A stretch of 64,000 nt of DNA from Papaver somniferum (GCF_003573695.1 NC_039368.1:16372360-16436359); one strand, 5' to 3'; positions 33,963-48,116 are shown, counted from the first letter of the stretch. Numbers and translations: made by a program. The notes: generated by a model from the letters alone, not told the origin.

Positions 33963-36900
33963 TGATAGGTTTGGAAACCTACAATAATATACTGCAAGTG
34001 CACAGCGTCTAACTAGTAGACAATGACAAGTACAGGTCGTTCCCACGAGGAGTGTGCAAATACTACTACTGGCTAATACCTAAAATCAAATAACTAAATT
34101 GACAATGTTTTAACGGTTTTCAAGAATTCATAATAAAGTGAAATAACAAATAATTTTAACGATAAACAGAATGATAGAAGGTTGTTAGGATTTTCGATTT
34201 CCACCAATTAATTATGCAAACTCTACTAATCTTTAAAAACCTATTACATGCATTTTCAAATATTGTTTCTCCGTTGTAATTTTCTTCGCTTCATGGGTAG
34301 TGATTCTAAAGCATTACTTATCAATCCTAAAGCATACCACGTAGAGCATAAGTAATCAAGAAAATCACATAAGCAATAAAATACCAAGCTATATGAATAA
34401 AAACTACTAATCAATCAAATCATTATTAAGCATATAAATGCAGAGTTTTCATAATAAAATTGGTTTCTACCTAGACCCTAACATGGTTCTAGTTAGGCAT
34501 GATTTTCTAAAAATTCATAAACATACTCAAATCAAAACTAGATAAGCAAGAGCGAATGATGGGAGAAGTTAATCTTCAAAACCTACTCCCAGCTTACGGC
34601 TGTGTAGCCGCTCTCTTCTCGTCTCCCACAACGGCCTCCCTTTTCTGTCTGTCTACAAGATGTTTATATCCTAGTAATGCGAGAACTTCCAATCGGGACC
34701 TAGGGGATCATTTGCAAGGACCTGTCCAAATCCAGCACCCATGTCCAAACCCGGATCCAGCTCACCAATACAATTTTTATTGCCTATCTGTCTGTTTAAC
34801 CACCATCCACTTTCATTCCTAGTTCAGGTCACATCAACAGGCTCCATTCTTTCCAGCCTCCAATGGGTTTCATCTTCATTATCCTTCGATTAAAAGGGGT
34901 ATAGAACCTACACCTCCATTTTCTCCAACTGTAGCTCCACTTCTTAATCTTTGTCTTGTAAACCTCTACGTGTAACGATCACCAACAGCTCAACCACCTC
35001 CAAAAAACTAACCCAGAACTTCTCATATAGATATAGAAAATGTCAGACCCTGAAACTCATGACAACACCCAGTCTTCACCATCTGCATCGTGCTTGCACC
35101 ATGTCTTCTGCATGTTAACTTCTTAATCTCAACACCAACGAATCCATCGCCACATCAATTTTCTCCATCTCCATCTTCTCTCGAATTCAACCATGGAAAC
35201 CATGGCAGTACATCACCACCAGCGCCTTTATTGTTCTCCCTGAATTCCAGTTCAACTCCAACTGCAAAACATCACCGGCTATTAACCATCCAACTATCGC
35301 CATCGATCACCAGTAACACCAACACTACATTCACAGTTGTGCATTTCTTAAGTAACCCATCATTCTTCCCTGTGTGTTACTTTCACGGCACAAATTCAAG
35401 TCAAATACCGACTGAAGTTCTTAGTAACTCGAGCTAATAATTCTGTGTACTTCAGTTCACATCCATGACCAAGGAAGCACGTTTAATCGTGGTCATCTAA
35501 ACTTCTTTGCCGTCGGCAGCTAAACCATCTCTTCCGCCACCTCCATACAACCATCATCGACCAAACCACGTTAATGTCGATGCTACCACCACAATCACAA
35601 TTTTAGAGAGATGCTACCTTCATGAGCAATGTAAGAATGTGATGCAGCGGATATTAGAGAAACTAGAGAAAAGATAAGCGTTGTTCAGACTTCAAATATT
35701 CCTAGGAATTTCGACTATGAACGTTGATTAATATCTAGACTTCGGTTTCCCAACTTTAGATAAAAATCGATTAAACTTGAACAAAGTTTGATAAAGAAGA
35801 TATATATTCCAAAAAAAAAAGTTGCCCTAAACAATTTATGATGGACTCTTTTATAGACTTGGGGAAAAACCCTAACTTGCTAGTCAAGAAAGGATGAAAA
35901 AACTCCCTAAACCGACTCAGACCCTAATTTGCTATTTTTGGCAAATTTTGGTCGACCTAAAATAATGAAAGTACTCATAAAATAAAACAATTCGCCTCAA
36001 ACGGCGGCCCAAACAGACTCCTAACGAAAGAGTTATTAACAAAATAAAAACTTTCCTAAAATAGCAAAAACGTATGTTTGATGCCCTAAACGATGGAATT
36101 TGGCTAAATTCTGAAGACCAAGGCAATCAAAGATTCCCTTGTCCTGTTCTTTGGCTTGTTTCCCATCGAAATGGACCCCTAAGGATCTAAATTACGACAC
36201 TTGGATTTTTAGCCTCCAAATAGGCTATAGCCTGCTCATCTGCATCAGAATGGTTCTTAAAACCATTTGCTTTCTTTTTTATTGCTATAAGAAATAAGAT
36301 ACGGCGTCTTTATAACTCATGCAAAAATGAGTGGAGTAAGTGGTGACACGTCCTTTAGTTACCAGTGGACTTCACCAGCTTGGAATAGAAAAACCTCTAA
36401 CTCTTCACATTATTTAACAAGGAATAATGATTCTATATTTCACCACTTCATTTACTGTCGTGAGTGCTTTAGCAGTGAGAGAGAGACAATTCTTTATTCG
36501 GTTGACCTTTTCACTAGGAGAAGCTTGAGTGCACACATTTATGAACAACAAAACAGCCCAATTTAAGCTCCATATTTATTTGCTGCCATGAGTAATTCGA
36601 GTGGTCCTAATAAGAGCTTTTGATATATAAAAATACTAGGCCAATCACGTTTTGTCATTGTGGTTTCTGATACATAGAAATACCAGGCCAAACCCATTAC
36701 ATAATTATGGTTGCTAATACATGAAAATATCAGGCCAACCCCATTTCATCATTGTGGTTGCTGATATATGGAAATATCAGGCCAACCTGGCTGCTGATAC
36801 ATGGAAATACCAGGCCAGCATAGTAAGTGCTGCTAATATATAGAAATACCAGGCCAACATAATAAGTGTTGCTGATATATAGAAATACCAGGCCAGCATA

Positions 36901-37121
36901 TTTGATCATCGTGGTTGCTGATACATGGAAATACCAGGCCAACCACATTTCGTCATTGTCGTCGCAAACACCATTAAGTCTCACATTTTGTTGTTTATTC
37001 GCTGGATGATCGAATTCACTTGTACTTTCTACAAAAGCACTAAAATAGTATTAGTAACTAAAATATTGTATCCTAGCTACTATAAATATGGGTATAAAAT
37101 GTAGCATTTACATGCTTATCA
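33963..37121 (-). repeat. LTR I, complete, short type
   Basis: 3159 bp, lacking the 35-bp block near 34342. TATA at 35846-35856, minisatellite 36621-36944. Very close to LTR H. Confidence 0.9.
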
Positions 37122-38300
37122 ACACCCCCACACTTATATTTTGCTAGTCCTCGAGCAAAACAGAGATATTATGCAATTGATTTTTTATTTTATTTTTTAT
37201 TTTTTTAAGAAAAGTGAAAATTTCCAAAAATATGGATAATTACCCACTCCCCCACACTTAAACATTACATTGTCCTCAATGTAATTGAGTCATCCAACGT
37301 AGAAATTAAGATGGGAAATGCAAAAATAAACAAGAAAGTAAAATAAAATAAGATATAGAGTAGAGGGAACAAATCTGATAGGTTGACTCCCATGAAGCGA
37401 AAGTTATATGTTTCCTTACTTTCCAGTAGCACGTTCTCAAACAATGTGGAGTTGGTACCCCAAGGTAATATGCGAATCATATATATAAATCCTGAAGAGT
37501 TGGGGATCAACCCAACTAATATGATTAGTCATAAACATGAACCTGCAGTAAGAAATATTAGTACCCAGAGAGATAAAGTTGAATTCAATCTTATTTAAAA
37601 CATAATTCGAACCTTGAATATGAAGTAAATCAGGTTCGCAGATAATTAGTAAAGATTGTTTAAAGAATTGAACAGTTTTTGTACTCCTAAATCAGGTTCT
37701 AAGTCAGCGGAAATAACTTCCACGGCTGATATTGGTTCAACTTCAGCTAAGTTGGGCACACAAACATATGTTGGTTCAAATTCACTCGTCGAACAAGGCC
37801 TCATTGGAGCAGTAGTATCACGACTCATAGACCCATTATCATCTAAAACGGTTTCATTATCAATATCATCAAGACAAAAAAATTCAGAACTTAATGGCTC
37901 AAAGGTCATGGTCGGAGCTTTCTCCACTGATTGAACTAGTCGATACTCGGACAAAACTAGAGGTTCTAGTCTGGGCTTCCAATTATTAGTGTCTAGCAGC
38001 GGTGTGGAGTCTAAATGTGCATTGACTTCACAAATAACCCTATGATCATCCAAATCATATTCAAAATGAGCAAAGCAAGCCTTTAATGGATCTTCCAAGT
38101 GGCTCTTGCAAAATCCTTTCGAGTGCATAATCTCGTTTCGCCCACGACACTTCAGGCTAAGGTACCTACAAAAAAAATCAAATATAATGCGTAAAAAGAA
38201 CCAAAAGAAATCTAAAAGAAAAATAAAATAAAATTATGTATAAAAAGATATCAATCAGAGAGTATTTTGCAACCACTCCCCGGCGACGGCATCAAAAACT
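37122..38300 (-). mobile_element. Internal region I9
   Basis: 1179 bp, I7 haplotype (TTCCTTAC, AATATGCG, GCAGTAG). PBS at 38278-38294. Confidence 0.85.
37646..38128 (-). pseudogene. Internal ORF, copy in I9, 1-bp deletion
   Basis: 160 codons, translation identical to the I7 copy two units away, while the I8 copy between them differs. Confidence 0.6.
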
Positions 38301-39815
38301 TGATAGGTTTGGAAACCTACAATAATATATTGCAAGTGCACAGCGTCTAACTAGTAGACAATGACAAGTACAGGTCGTTCCCACGAGGAGTGTGCAAATA
38401 CTACTACTGGCTAATACCTAAAATCAAATAACTAAATTGACAATGTTTTAACGGTTTTCAAGAATTCATAATAAAGTGAAATAACAAATAATTTTAACGA
38501 TAAACAGAATGATAGAAGGTTGTTAGGATTTTCGATTTCCACCAATTAATTATGCAAACTCTACTAATCTTTAAAAACCTATTACATGCATTTTCAAATA
38601 TTGTTTCTCCGTTGTAATTTTCTTCGCTTCATGGGTAGTGATTCTAAAGCATTACTTATCAATCCTAAAGCATACCACGTAGAGCATAAGTAATCAAGAA
38701 AATCACATAAGCAATAAAATACCAAGCTATATGAATAAAAACTACTAATCAATCAAATCATTATTAAGCATATAAATGCAGAGTTTTCATAATAAAATTG
38801 GTTTCTACCTAGACCCTAACATGGTTCTAGTTAGGCATGATTTTCTAAAAATTCATAAACATACTCAAATCAAAACTAGATAAGCAAGAGCGAATGATGG
38901 GAGAAGTTAATCTTCAAAACCTACTCCCAGCTTACGGCTGTGTAGCTGCTCTCTTCTCGTCTCCCACAACGGCCTCCCTTTTCTGTCTGTCTACAAGATG
39001 TTTATATCCTAGTAATGCGAGAACTTCCAATCGGGACCTAGGGGATCATTTGCAAGGACCTGTCCAAATCCAGCACCCATGTCCAAACCCGGATCCAGCT
39101 CACCAATACAATTTTTATTGCCTATCTGTCTGTTTAACCACCATCCACTTTCATTCCTAGTTCAGGTCACATCAACAGGCTCCATTCTTTCCAGCCTCCA
39201 ATGGGTTTCATCTTCATTATCCTTCGATTAAAAGGGGTATAGAACCTACACCTCCATTTTCTCCAACTGTAGCTCCACTTCTTAATCTTTGTCTTGTAAA
39301 CCTCTATGTGTAACGATCACCAACAGCTCAACCACCTCCAAAAAACTAACCCAGAACTTCTCATATAGATATAGAAAATGTCAGACCCTGAAACTCATGA
39401 CAACACCCAGTCTTCACCATCTGCATCGTGCTTGCACCATGTCTTCTGCATGTTAACTTCTTAATCTCAACACCAACGAATCCATCGCCACATCAATTTT
39501 CTCCATCTCCATCTTCTCTCGAATTCAACCATGGAAACCATGGCAGTACATCACCACCAGCGCCTTTATTGTTCTCCCTGAATTCCAGTTCAACTCCAAC
39601 TGCAAAACATCACCGGCTATTAACCATCCAACTATCGCCATCGATCACCAGTAACACCAACACTACATTCACAGTTGTGCATTTCTTAAGTAACCCATCA
39701 TTCTTCCCTGTGTGTTACTTTCANNNNNNNNNNCTAAAATAGTATTAGTAACTAAAATATTGTATCCTAGCTACTATAAATATGGGTATAAAATGTAGCA
39801 TTTACATGCTTATCA
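38301..39815 (-). repeat. LTR J, short type, middle lost in gap
   Basis: 38301-39723 and 39734-39815 flank 10 N. Lacks the 35-bp block near 38681. TATA and minisatellite are in the missing part. Private CTCTATGTG (39302) is shared with LTR K. Confidence 0.85.
39724..39733. other. Assembly gap (10 N)
   Basis: Flanks match LTR A at ~3415 and ~5066, so at least ~1.65 kb is missing, including promoter and minisatellite. Confidence 0.9.
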
Positions 39816-40995
39816 ACACCCCCACACTTATATTTTGCTAGTCCTCGAGCAAAACAGAGATATTATGCAATTGATTTTTTATTTTATTTTTTATTTTTTT
39901 AAGAAAAGTGAAAATTTCCAAAAATATGGATAATTACCCACTCCCCCACACTTAAACATTACATTGTCCTCAATGTAATTGAGTCATCCAACGTAGAAAT
40001 TAAGATGGGAAATGCAAAAATAAACAAGAAAGTAAAATAAAATAAGATATAGAGTAGAGGGAACAAATCTGATAGGTTGACTCCCATGAAGCGAAAGTTA
40101 TATGTTTCCCTACTTTCCAGTAGCACGTTCTCAAACAATGTGGAGTTGGTACCCCAAGGTAAGCTGCGAATCATATATATAAATCCTGGAGAGTTGGGGA
40201 TCAACCCAACTAATATGATTAGTCATAAACATGAAACTGCCGTAAGAAATATTAGTACCCAGAGAGATAAAGTTGAATTCAATCTTATTTAAAACATAAT
40301 TCGAACCTTGAATATGAAGTAAATCAGGTTCGCAGATAATTAGTAAAGATTGTTTAAAGAATTGAACAGTTTTTGTACTCCCTAAATCAGGTTCTAAGTC
40401 AGCGGAAATAACTTCCACGGCTGATATTGGTTCAACTTCAGCTAAGTTGGGCACACAAACATATGTTGGTTCAAATTCACTCGTCGAACAAGGCCTCATT
40501 GGAGCAATAGTATCACGACTCATAGACCCATTATCATCTAAAACGGTTTCATTATCAATATCATCAAGACAAAAAAATTCAGAACTTAATGGCTCAAAGG
40601 TCATGGTCGGAGCTTTCTCCACTGATTGAACTAGTCGATACTCGGACAAAACTAGAGGTTCTAGTCTGGGCTTCCAATTATTAGTGTCTAGCAGCGGTGT
40701 GGAGTCTAAATGTGCATTGACTTCACAAATAACCCTATGATCATCCAAATCATATTCAAAATGAGCAAAGCAAGCCTTTAATGGATCTTCCAAGTGGCTC
40801 TTGCAAAATCCTTTCGAGTGCATAATCTCGTTTCGCCCACGACACTTCAGGCTAAGGTACCTACAAAAAAAATCAAATATAATGCGTAAAAAGAACCAAA
40901 AGAAATCTAAAAGAAAAATAAAATAAAATTATGTATAAAAAGATATCAATCAGAGAGTATTTTGCAACCACTCCCCGGCGACGGCATCAAAAACT
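39816..40995 (-). mobile_element. Internal region I10
   Basis: 1180 bp, I2 haplotype (CTGGAGAG, GAAACTGCCG) although I2 is ~35 kb away. PBS at 40973-40989. Confidence 0.85.
40131..40823 (-). CDS. Internal ORF, 230 codons, intact copy in I10
   Basis: Translation identical to the I2 copy (KACFAHFEYD, SYGSFMFM, SRIYIYD). Product unknown. Confidence 0.35.
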   Translation of the reverse strand: MHSKGFCKSHLEDPLKACFAHFEYDLDDHRVICEVNAHLDSTPLLDTNNWKPRLEPLVLSEYRLVQSVEKAPTMTFEPLSSEFFCLDDIDNETVLDDNGSMSRDTIAPMRPCSTSEFEPTYVCVPNLAEVEPISAVEVISADLEPDLGSTKTVQFFKQSLLIICEPDLLHIQGSNYVLNKIEFNFISLGTNISYGSFMFMTNHISWVDPQLSRIYIYDSQLTLGYQLHIV

Positions 40996-42937
40996 TGATA
41001 GGTTTGGAAACCTACAATAATATATTGCAAGTGCACAGCGTCTAACTAGTAGACAATGACAAGTACAGGTCGTTCCCACGAGGAGTGTGCAAATACTACT
41101 ACTGGCTAATACCTAAAATCAAATAACTAAATTCACAATGTTTTAACGGTTTTCAAGAATTCATAATAAAGTGAAATAACAAATAATTTTAACGATAAAC
41201 AGAATGATAGAAGGTTGTTAGGATTTTCGATTTCCACCAATTAATTATGCAAACTCTACTAATCTTTAAAAACCTATTACATGCATTTTCAAATATTGTT
41301 TCTCCGTTATAATTTTCTTCGCTTCATGGGTAGTGATTCTAAAGCATTACTTATCAATCCTAAAGCATACCACGTAGAGCATAAGTAATCAAGAAAATCA
41401 CATAAGCAATAAAATACCAAGCTATATGAATAAAAACTACTAATCAATCAAATCATTATTAAGCATATAAATGCAGAGTTTTCATAATAAAATTGGTTTC
41501 TACCTAGACCCTAACATGGTTCTAGTTAGGCATGATTTTCTAAAAATTCATAAACATACTCAAATCAAAACTAGATAAGCAAGAGCGAATGATGGGAGAA
41601 GTTAATCTTCAAAACCTACTCCCAGCTTACGGCTGTGTAGCTGCTCTCTTCTCGTCTCCCACAACGGCCTCCCTTTTCTGTCTGTCTACAAGATGTTTAT
41701 ATCCTAGTAATGCGAGAACTTCCAATCGGGACCTAGGGGATCATTTGCAAGGACCTGTCCAAATCCAGCACCCATGTCCAAACCCGGATCCAGCTCACCA
41801 ATACAATTTTTATTGCCTATCTGTCTGTTTAACCACCATCCACTTTCATTCCTAGTTCAGGTCACATCAACAGGCTCCATTCTTTCCAGCCTCCAATGGG
41901 TTTCATCTTCATTATCCTTCGATTAAAAGGGGTATAGAACCTACACCTCCATTTTCTCCAACTGTAGCTCCACTTCTTAATCTTTGTCTTGTAAACCTCT
42001 ATGTGTAACGATCACCAACAGCTCAACCACCTCCAAAAAACTAACCCAGAACTTCTCATATAGATATAGAAAATGTCAGACCCTGAAACTCATGACAACA
42101 CCCAGTCTTCACCATCTGCATCGTGCTTGCACCATGTCTTCTGCATGTTAACTTCTTAATCTCAACACCAACGAATCCATCGCCACATCAATTTTCTCCA
42201 TCTCCATCTTCTCTCGAATTCAACCATGGAAACCATGGCAGTACATCACCACCAGCGCCTTTATTGTTCTCCCTGAATTCCAGTTCAACTCCAACTGCAA
42301 AACATCACCGGCTATTAACCATCCAACTATCGCCATCGATCACCAGTAACACCAACACTACATTCACAGTTGTGCATTTCTTAAGTAACCCATCATTCTT
42401 CCCTGTGTGTTACTTTCATGGCACAAATTCAAGTCAAATACCGACTGAAGTTCTTAGTAACTCGAGCTAATAATTCTGTGTACTTCAGTTCACATCCATG
42501 ACCAAGGAAGCACGTTTAATCGTGGTCATCTAAACTTCTTTGCCGTCGGCAGCTAAACCATCTCTTCCGCCACCTCCATACAACCATCATCGACCAAACC
42601 ACGTTAATGTCGATGCTACCACCACAATCACTATTTTAGAGAGATGCTACCTTCATGAGCAATGTAAGAATGTGATGCAGCGGATATTAGAGAAACTAGA
42701 GAAAAGATAAGCGTTGTTCAGACTTCAAATATTCCTAGGAATTTCGACTATGAACGTTGATTAATATCTAGACTTCGGTTTCCCAACTTTAGATAAAAAT
42801 CGATTAAACTTGAACAAAGTTTGATAAAGAAGATATATATTCCAAAAAAAAAAGTTGCCCTAAACAATTTATGATGGACTCTTTTATAGACTTGGGGAAA
42901 AACCCTAACTTGCTAGTCAAGAAAGGATGAAAACACT
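40996..42937 (-). repeat. LTR K, short type, right part lost in gap
   Basis: Lacks the 35-bp block near 41376. Has AAATTCACAATG at 41131, shared with LTRs B and O. TATA at 42879-42889. Ends at N with GAAAACACT, an allele otherwise seen only in LTR L. Confidence 0.85.
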
Positions 42938-42947
42938 NNNNNNNNNN
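42938..42947. other. Assembly gap (10 N)
   Basis: The left flank is in an LTR (~3931 of A); the right flank is in an internal region (~5496 of I2). At least ~1.56 kb is missing: the LTR K right part and the start of I11. Confidence 0.9.
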
Positions 42948-43778
42948 ATGCGAATCATATATATAAATCCTGAAGAGTTGGGGATCAACCCAACTAATAT
43001 GATTAGTCATAAACATGAACCTGCAGTAAGAAATATTAGTACCCAGAGAGATAAAGTTGAATTCAATCTTATTTAAAACATAATTCGAACCTTGAATATG
43101 AAGTAAATCAGGTTCGCAGATAATTAGTAAAGATTGTTTAAAGAATTGAACAGTTTTTGTACTCCTAAATCAGGTTCTAAGTCAGCGGAAATAACTTCCA
43201 CGGCTGATATTGGTTCAACTTCAGCTAAGTTGGGCACACAAACATATGTTGGTTCAAATTCACTCGTCGAACAAGGCCTCATTGGAGCAGTAGTATCACG
43301 ACTCATAGACCCATTATCATCTAAAACGGTTTCATTATCAATATCATCAAGACAAAAAAATTCAGAACTTAATGGCTCAAAGGTCATGGTCGGAGCTTTC
43401 TCCACTGATTGAACTAGTCGATACTCGGACAAAACTAGAGGTTCTAGTCTGGGCTTCCAATTATTAGTGTCTAGCAGCGGTGTGGAGTCTAAATGTGCAT
43501 TGACTTCACAAATAACCCTATGATCATCCAAATCATATTCAAAATGAGCAAAGCAAGCCTTTAATGGATCTTCCAAGTGGCTCTTGCAAAATCCTTTCGA
43601 GTGCATAATCTCGTTTCGCCCACGACACTTCAGGCTAAGGTACCTACAAAAAAAATCAAATATAATGCGTAAAAAGAACCAAAAGAAATCTAAAAGAAAA
43701 ATAAAATAAAATTATGTATAAAAAGATATCAATCAGAGAGTATTTTGCAACCACTCCCCGGCGACGGCATCAAAAACT
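42948..43778 (-). mobile_element. Internal region I11, partial
   Basis: 831 bp; the polypurine end is lost in the gap. I7 haplotype (ATGCGAATC start, GCAGTAG). PBS at 43756-43772. Confidence 0.85.
43124..43606 (-). pseudogene. Internal ORF, copy in I11, 1-bp deletion
   Basis: 160 codons, same lesion and translation as the I7 copy. Confidence 0.6.
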
Positions 43779-46700
43779 TGATAGGTTTGGAAACCTACAA
43801 TAATATATTGCAAGTGCACAGCGTCTAACTAGTAGACAATGACAAGTACAGGTCGTTCCCACGAGGAGTGTGCAAATACTACTACTGGCTAATACCTAAA
43901 ATCAAATAACTAAATTGACAATGTTTTAACGGTTTTCAAGAATTCATAATAAAGTGAAATAACAAATAATTTTAACGATAAACAGAATGATAGAAGGTTG
44001 TTAGGATTTTCGATTTCCACCAATTAATTATGCAAACTCTACTAATCTTTAAAAACCTATTACATGCATTTTCAAATATTGTTTCTCCGTTGTAATTTTC
44101 TTCGCTTCATGGGTAGTGATTCTAAAGCATTACTTATCAATCCTAAAGCATACCACGTAGAGCATAAGTAATCAAGAAAATCACATAAGCAATAAAATAC
44201 CAAGCTATATGAATAAAAACTACTAATCAATCAAATCATTATTAAGCATATAAATGCAGAGTTTTCATAATAAAATTGGTTTCTACCTAGACCCTAACAT
44301 GGTTCTAGTTAGGCATGATTTTCTAAAAATTCATAAACATACTCAAATCAAAACTAGATAAGCAAGAGCGAATGATGGGAGAAGTTAATCTTCAAAACCT
44401 ACTCCCAGCTTACGGCTGTGTAGCTGCTCTCTTCTCGTCTCCCACAACGGCCTCCCTTTTCTGTCTGTCTACAAGATGTTTATATCCTAGTAATGCGAGA
44501 ACTTCCAATCGGGACCTAGGGGATCATTTGCAAGGACCTGTCCAAATCCAGCACCCATGTCCAAACCCGGATCCAGCTCACCAATACAATTTTTATTGCC
44601 TATCTGTCTGTTTAACCACCATCCACTTTCATTCCTAGTTCAGGTCACATCAACAGGCTCCATTCTTTCCAGCCTCCAATGGGTTTCATCTTCATTATCC
44701 TTCGATTAAAAGGGGTATAGAACCTACACCTCCATTTTCTCCAACTGTAGCTCCACTTCTTAATCTTTGTCTTGTAAACCTCTACGTGTAACGATCACCA
44801 ACAGCTCAACCACCTCCAAAAAACTAACCCAGAACTTCTCATATAGATATAGAAAATGTCAGACCCTGAAACTCATGACAACACCCAGTCTTCACCATCT
44901 GCATCGTGCTTGCACCATGTCTTCTGCATGTTAACTTCTTAATCTCAACACCAACGAATCCATCGCCACATCAATTTTCTCCATCTCCATCTTCTCTCGA
45001 ATTCAACCATGGAAACCATGGCAGTACATCACCACCAGCGCCTTTATTGTTCTCCCTGAATTCCAGTTCAACTCCAACTGCAAAACATCACCGGCTATTA
45101 ACCATCCAACTATCGCCATCGATCACCAGTAACACCAACACTACATTCACAGTTGTGCATTTCTTAAGTAACCCATCATTCTTCCCTGTGTGTTACTTTC
45201 ACGGCACAAATTCAAGTCAAATACCGACTGAAGTTCTTAGTAACTCGAGCTAATAATTCTGTGTACTTCAGTTCACATCCATGACCAAGGAAGCACGTTT
45301 AATCGTGGTCATCTAAACTTCTTTGCCGTCGGCAGCTAAACCATCTCTTCCGCCACCTCCATACAACCATCATCGACCAAACCACGTTAATGTCGATGCT
45401 ACCACCACAATCACAATTTTAGAGAGATGCTACCTTCATGAGCAATGTAAGAATGTGATGCAGCGGATATTAGAGAAACTAGAGAAAAGATAAGCGTTGT
45501 TCAGACTTCAAATATTCCTAGGAATTTCGACTATGAACGTTGATTAATATCTAGACTTCGGTTTCCCAACTTTAGATAAAAATCGATTAAACTTGAACAA
45601 AGTTTGATAAAGAAGATATATATTCCAAAAAAAAAAGTTGCCCTAAACAATTTATGATGGACTCTTTTATAGACTTGGGGAAAAACCCTAACTTGCTAGT
45701 CAAGAAAGGATGAAAACACTCCCTAAACCGACTCAGACCCTAATTTTCTATTTTTGGCAAATTTTGGTCGACCTAAAATAATGAAAGTACTCATAAAATA
45801 AAACAATTCGCCTCAAACGGCGGCCCAAACAGACTCCTAACGAAAGAGTTATTAACAAAATAAAAACTTTCCTAAAATAGCAAAAACGTATGTTTGATGC
45901 CCTAAACGATGGAATTTGGCTAAATTCTGAAGACCAAGGAAATCAAAGATTCCCTTGTCCTGTTCTTTGGCTTGTTTCCCATCAAAATGGATCCCTAAAG
46001 ATCTAAATTACGACACTTGGATTTTTAGCCTCCAAATAGGCTATAGCCTGCTCATCTGCATCAGAATGGTTCTTAAAACCATTTTCTTTCTTTTTTATTG
46101 CTATCAGAAATAAGATACGGCGTCTTTATAACTCATGCAAAAATGAGTGGAGTAAGTGGTGACACGTCCTTTAGTTACCAGTGGACTTCACCAACTTGGA
46201 ATAGAAAAACCTCTAACTCTTCACGTTATTTAACAAGGAATAAAGATTCTATATTTCACCACTTCATTTACTGTCGTGAGTGCTTTAGCAGTGAGAGAGA
46301 GACAGTTCTTTATTCGGTTGACCTTTTCACTAGGAGAAGCTTTAGTGCACACATTTATGAACAACAAAACAGCCCAATTTAAGCTCCATATTTATTTGCT
46401 GCCATGAGTAATTCGAGTGGTCCTAATAAGAGCTTTTGATATATAAAAATACTAGGCCAATCACGTTTTGTCATTGTGGTTGCTGATACATAGAAATACC
46501 AGGCCAAACCCATTACATAATTATGGTTGCTAATACATGAAAATATCAGGCCAACCCCATTTCATCATTGTGGTTGCTGATATATGGAAATATCAGGCCA
46601 ACCTGGTTGCTGATACATGGAAATACCAGGCCAGCATAGTAAGTGCTGCTAATATATAGAAATACCAGGCCAACATAATAAGTGTTGCTGATATATAGAA

Positions 46701-46937
46701 ATACCAGGCCAGCATATTTGATCATCGTGGTTGCTGATACATGGAAATACCAGGCCAACCACATTTCGTCATTGTCGTCGCAAACACCATTAAGTCTCAC
46801 ATTTTGTTGTTTATTCGCTGGATGATCGAATTCACTTGTACTTTCTACAAAAGCACTAAAATAGTATTAGTAACTAAAATATTGTATCCTAGCTACTATA
46901 AATATGGGTATAAAATGTAGCATTTACATGCTTATCA
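43779..46937 (-). repeat. LTR L, complete, chimeric (short-type left, long-like right)
   Basis: 3159 bp, lacking the 35-bp block near 44159 and with the GATAAGC allele at ~45489. From ~45935 it carries CCATCAAAATGG, ATCCCTAAAG, GCTATCAGAAA and CACGTTATTT, which match LTR N. Switch at ~45760-45935. TATA 45662-45672, minisatellite 46437-46760. Confidence 0.9.
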
Positions 46938-48116
46938 ACACCCCCACACTTATATTTTGCTAGTCCTCGAGCAAAACAGAGATATTATGCAATTGATTTT
47001 TTATTTTATTTTTTATTTTTTTAAGAAAAGTGAAAATTTCCAAAAATATGGATAATTACCCACTCCCCCACACTTAAACATTACATTGTCCTCAATGTAA
47101 TTGAGTCATCCAACGTAGAAATTAAGATGGGAAATGCAAAAATAAACAAGAAAGTAAAATAAAATAAGATATAGAGTAGAGGGAACAAATCTGATAGGTT
47201 GACTCCCATGAAGCGAAAGTTATATGTTTCCTTACTTTCCAGTAGCACGTTCTCAAACAATGTGGAGTTGGTACCCCAAGGTAATATGCGAATCATATAT
47301 ATAAATCCTGAAGAGTTGGGGATCAACCCAACTAATATGATTAGTCATAAACATGAACCTGCAGTAAGAAATATTAGTACCCAGAGAGATAAAGTTGAAT
47401 TCAATCTTATTTAAAACATAATTCGAACCTTGAATATGAAGTAAATCAGGTTCGCAGATAATTAGTAAAGATTGTTTAAAGAATTGAACAGTTTTTGTAC
47501 TCCTAAATCAGGTTCTAAGTCAGCGGAAATAACTTCCACGGCTGATATTGGTTCAACTTCAGCTAAGTTGGGCACACAAACATATGTTGGTTCAAATTCA
47601 CTCGTCGAACAAGGCCTCATTGGAGCAGTAGTATCACGACTCATAGACCCATTATCATCTAAAACGGTTTCATTATCAATATCATCAAGACAAAAAAATT
47701 CAGAACTTAATGGCTCAAAGGTCATGGTCGGAGCTTTCTCCACTGATTGAACTAGTCGATACTCGGACAAAACTAGAGGTTCTAGTCTGGGCTTCCAATT
47801 ATTAGTGTCTAGCAGCGGTGTGGAGTCTAAATGTGCATTGACTTCACAAATAACCCTATGATCATCCAAATCATATTCAAAATGAGCAAAGCAAGCCTTT
47901 AATGGATCTTCCAAGTGGCTCTTGCAAAATCCTTTCGAGTGCATAATCTCGTTTCGCCCACGACACTTCAGGCTAAGGTACCTACAAAAAAAATCAAATA
48001 TAATGCGTAAAAAGAACCAAAAGAAATCTAAAAGAAAAATAAAATAAAATTATGTATAAAAAGATATCAATCAGAGAGTATTTTGCAACCACTCCCCGGC
48101 GACGGCATCAAAAACT
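46938..48116 (-). mobile_element. Internal region I12
   Basis: 1179 bp, I7 haplotype throughout. PBS at 48094-48110. Confidence 0.85.
47462..47944 (-). pseudogene. Internal ORF, copy in I12, 1-bp deletion
   Basis: 160 codons, translation identical to the I7, I9 and I11 copies. Confidence 0.6.
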
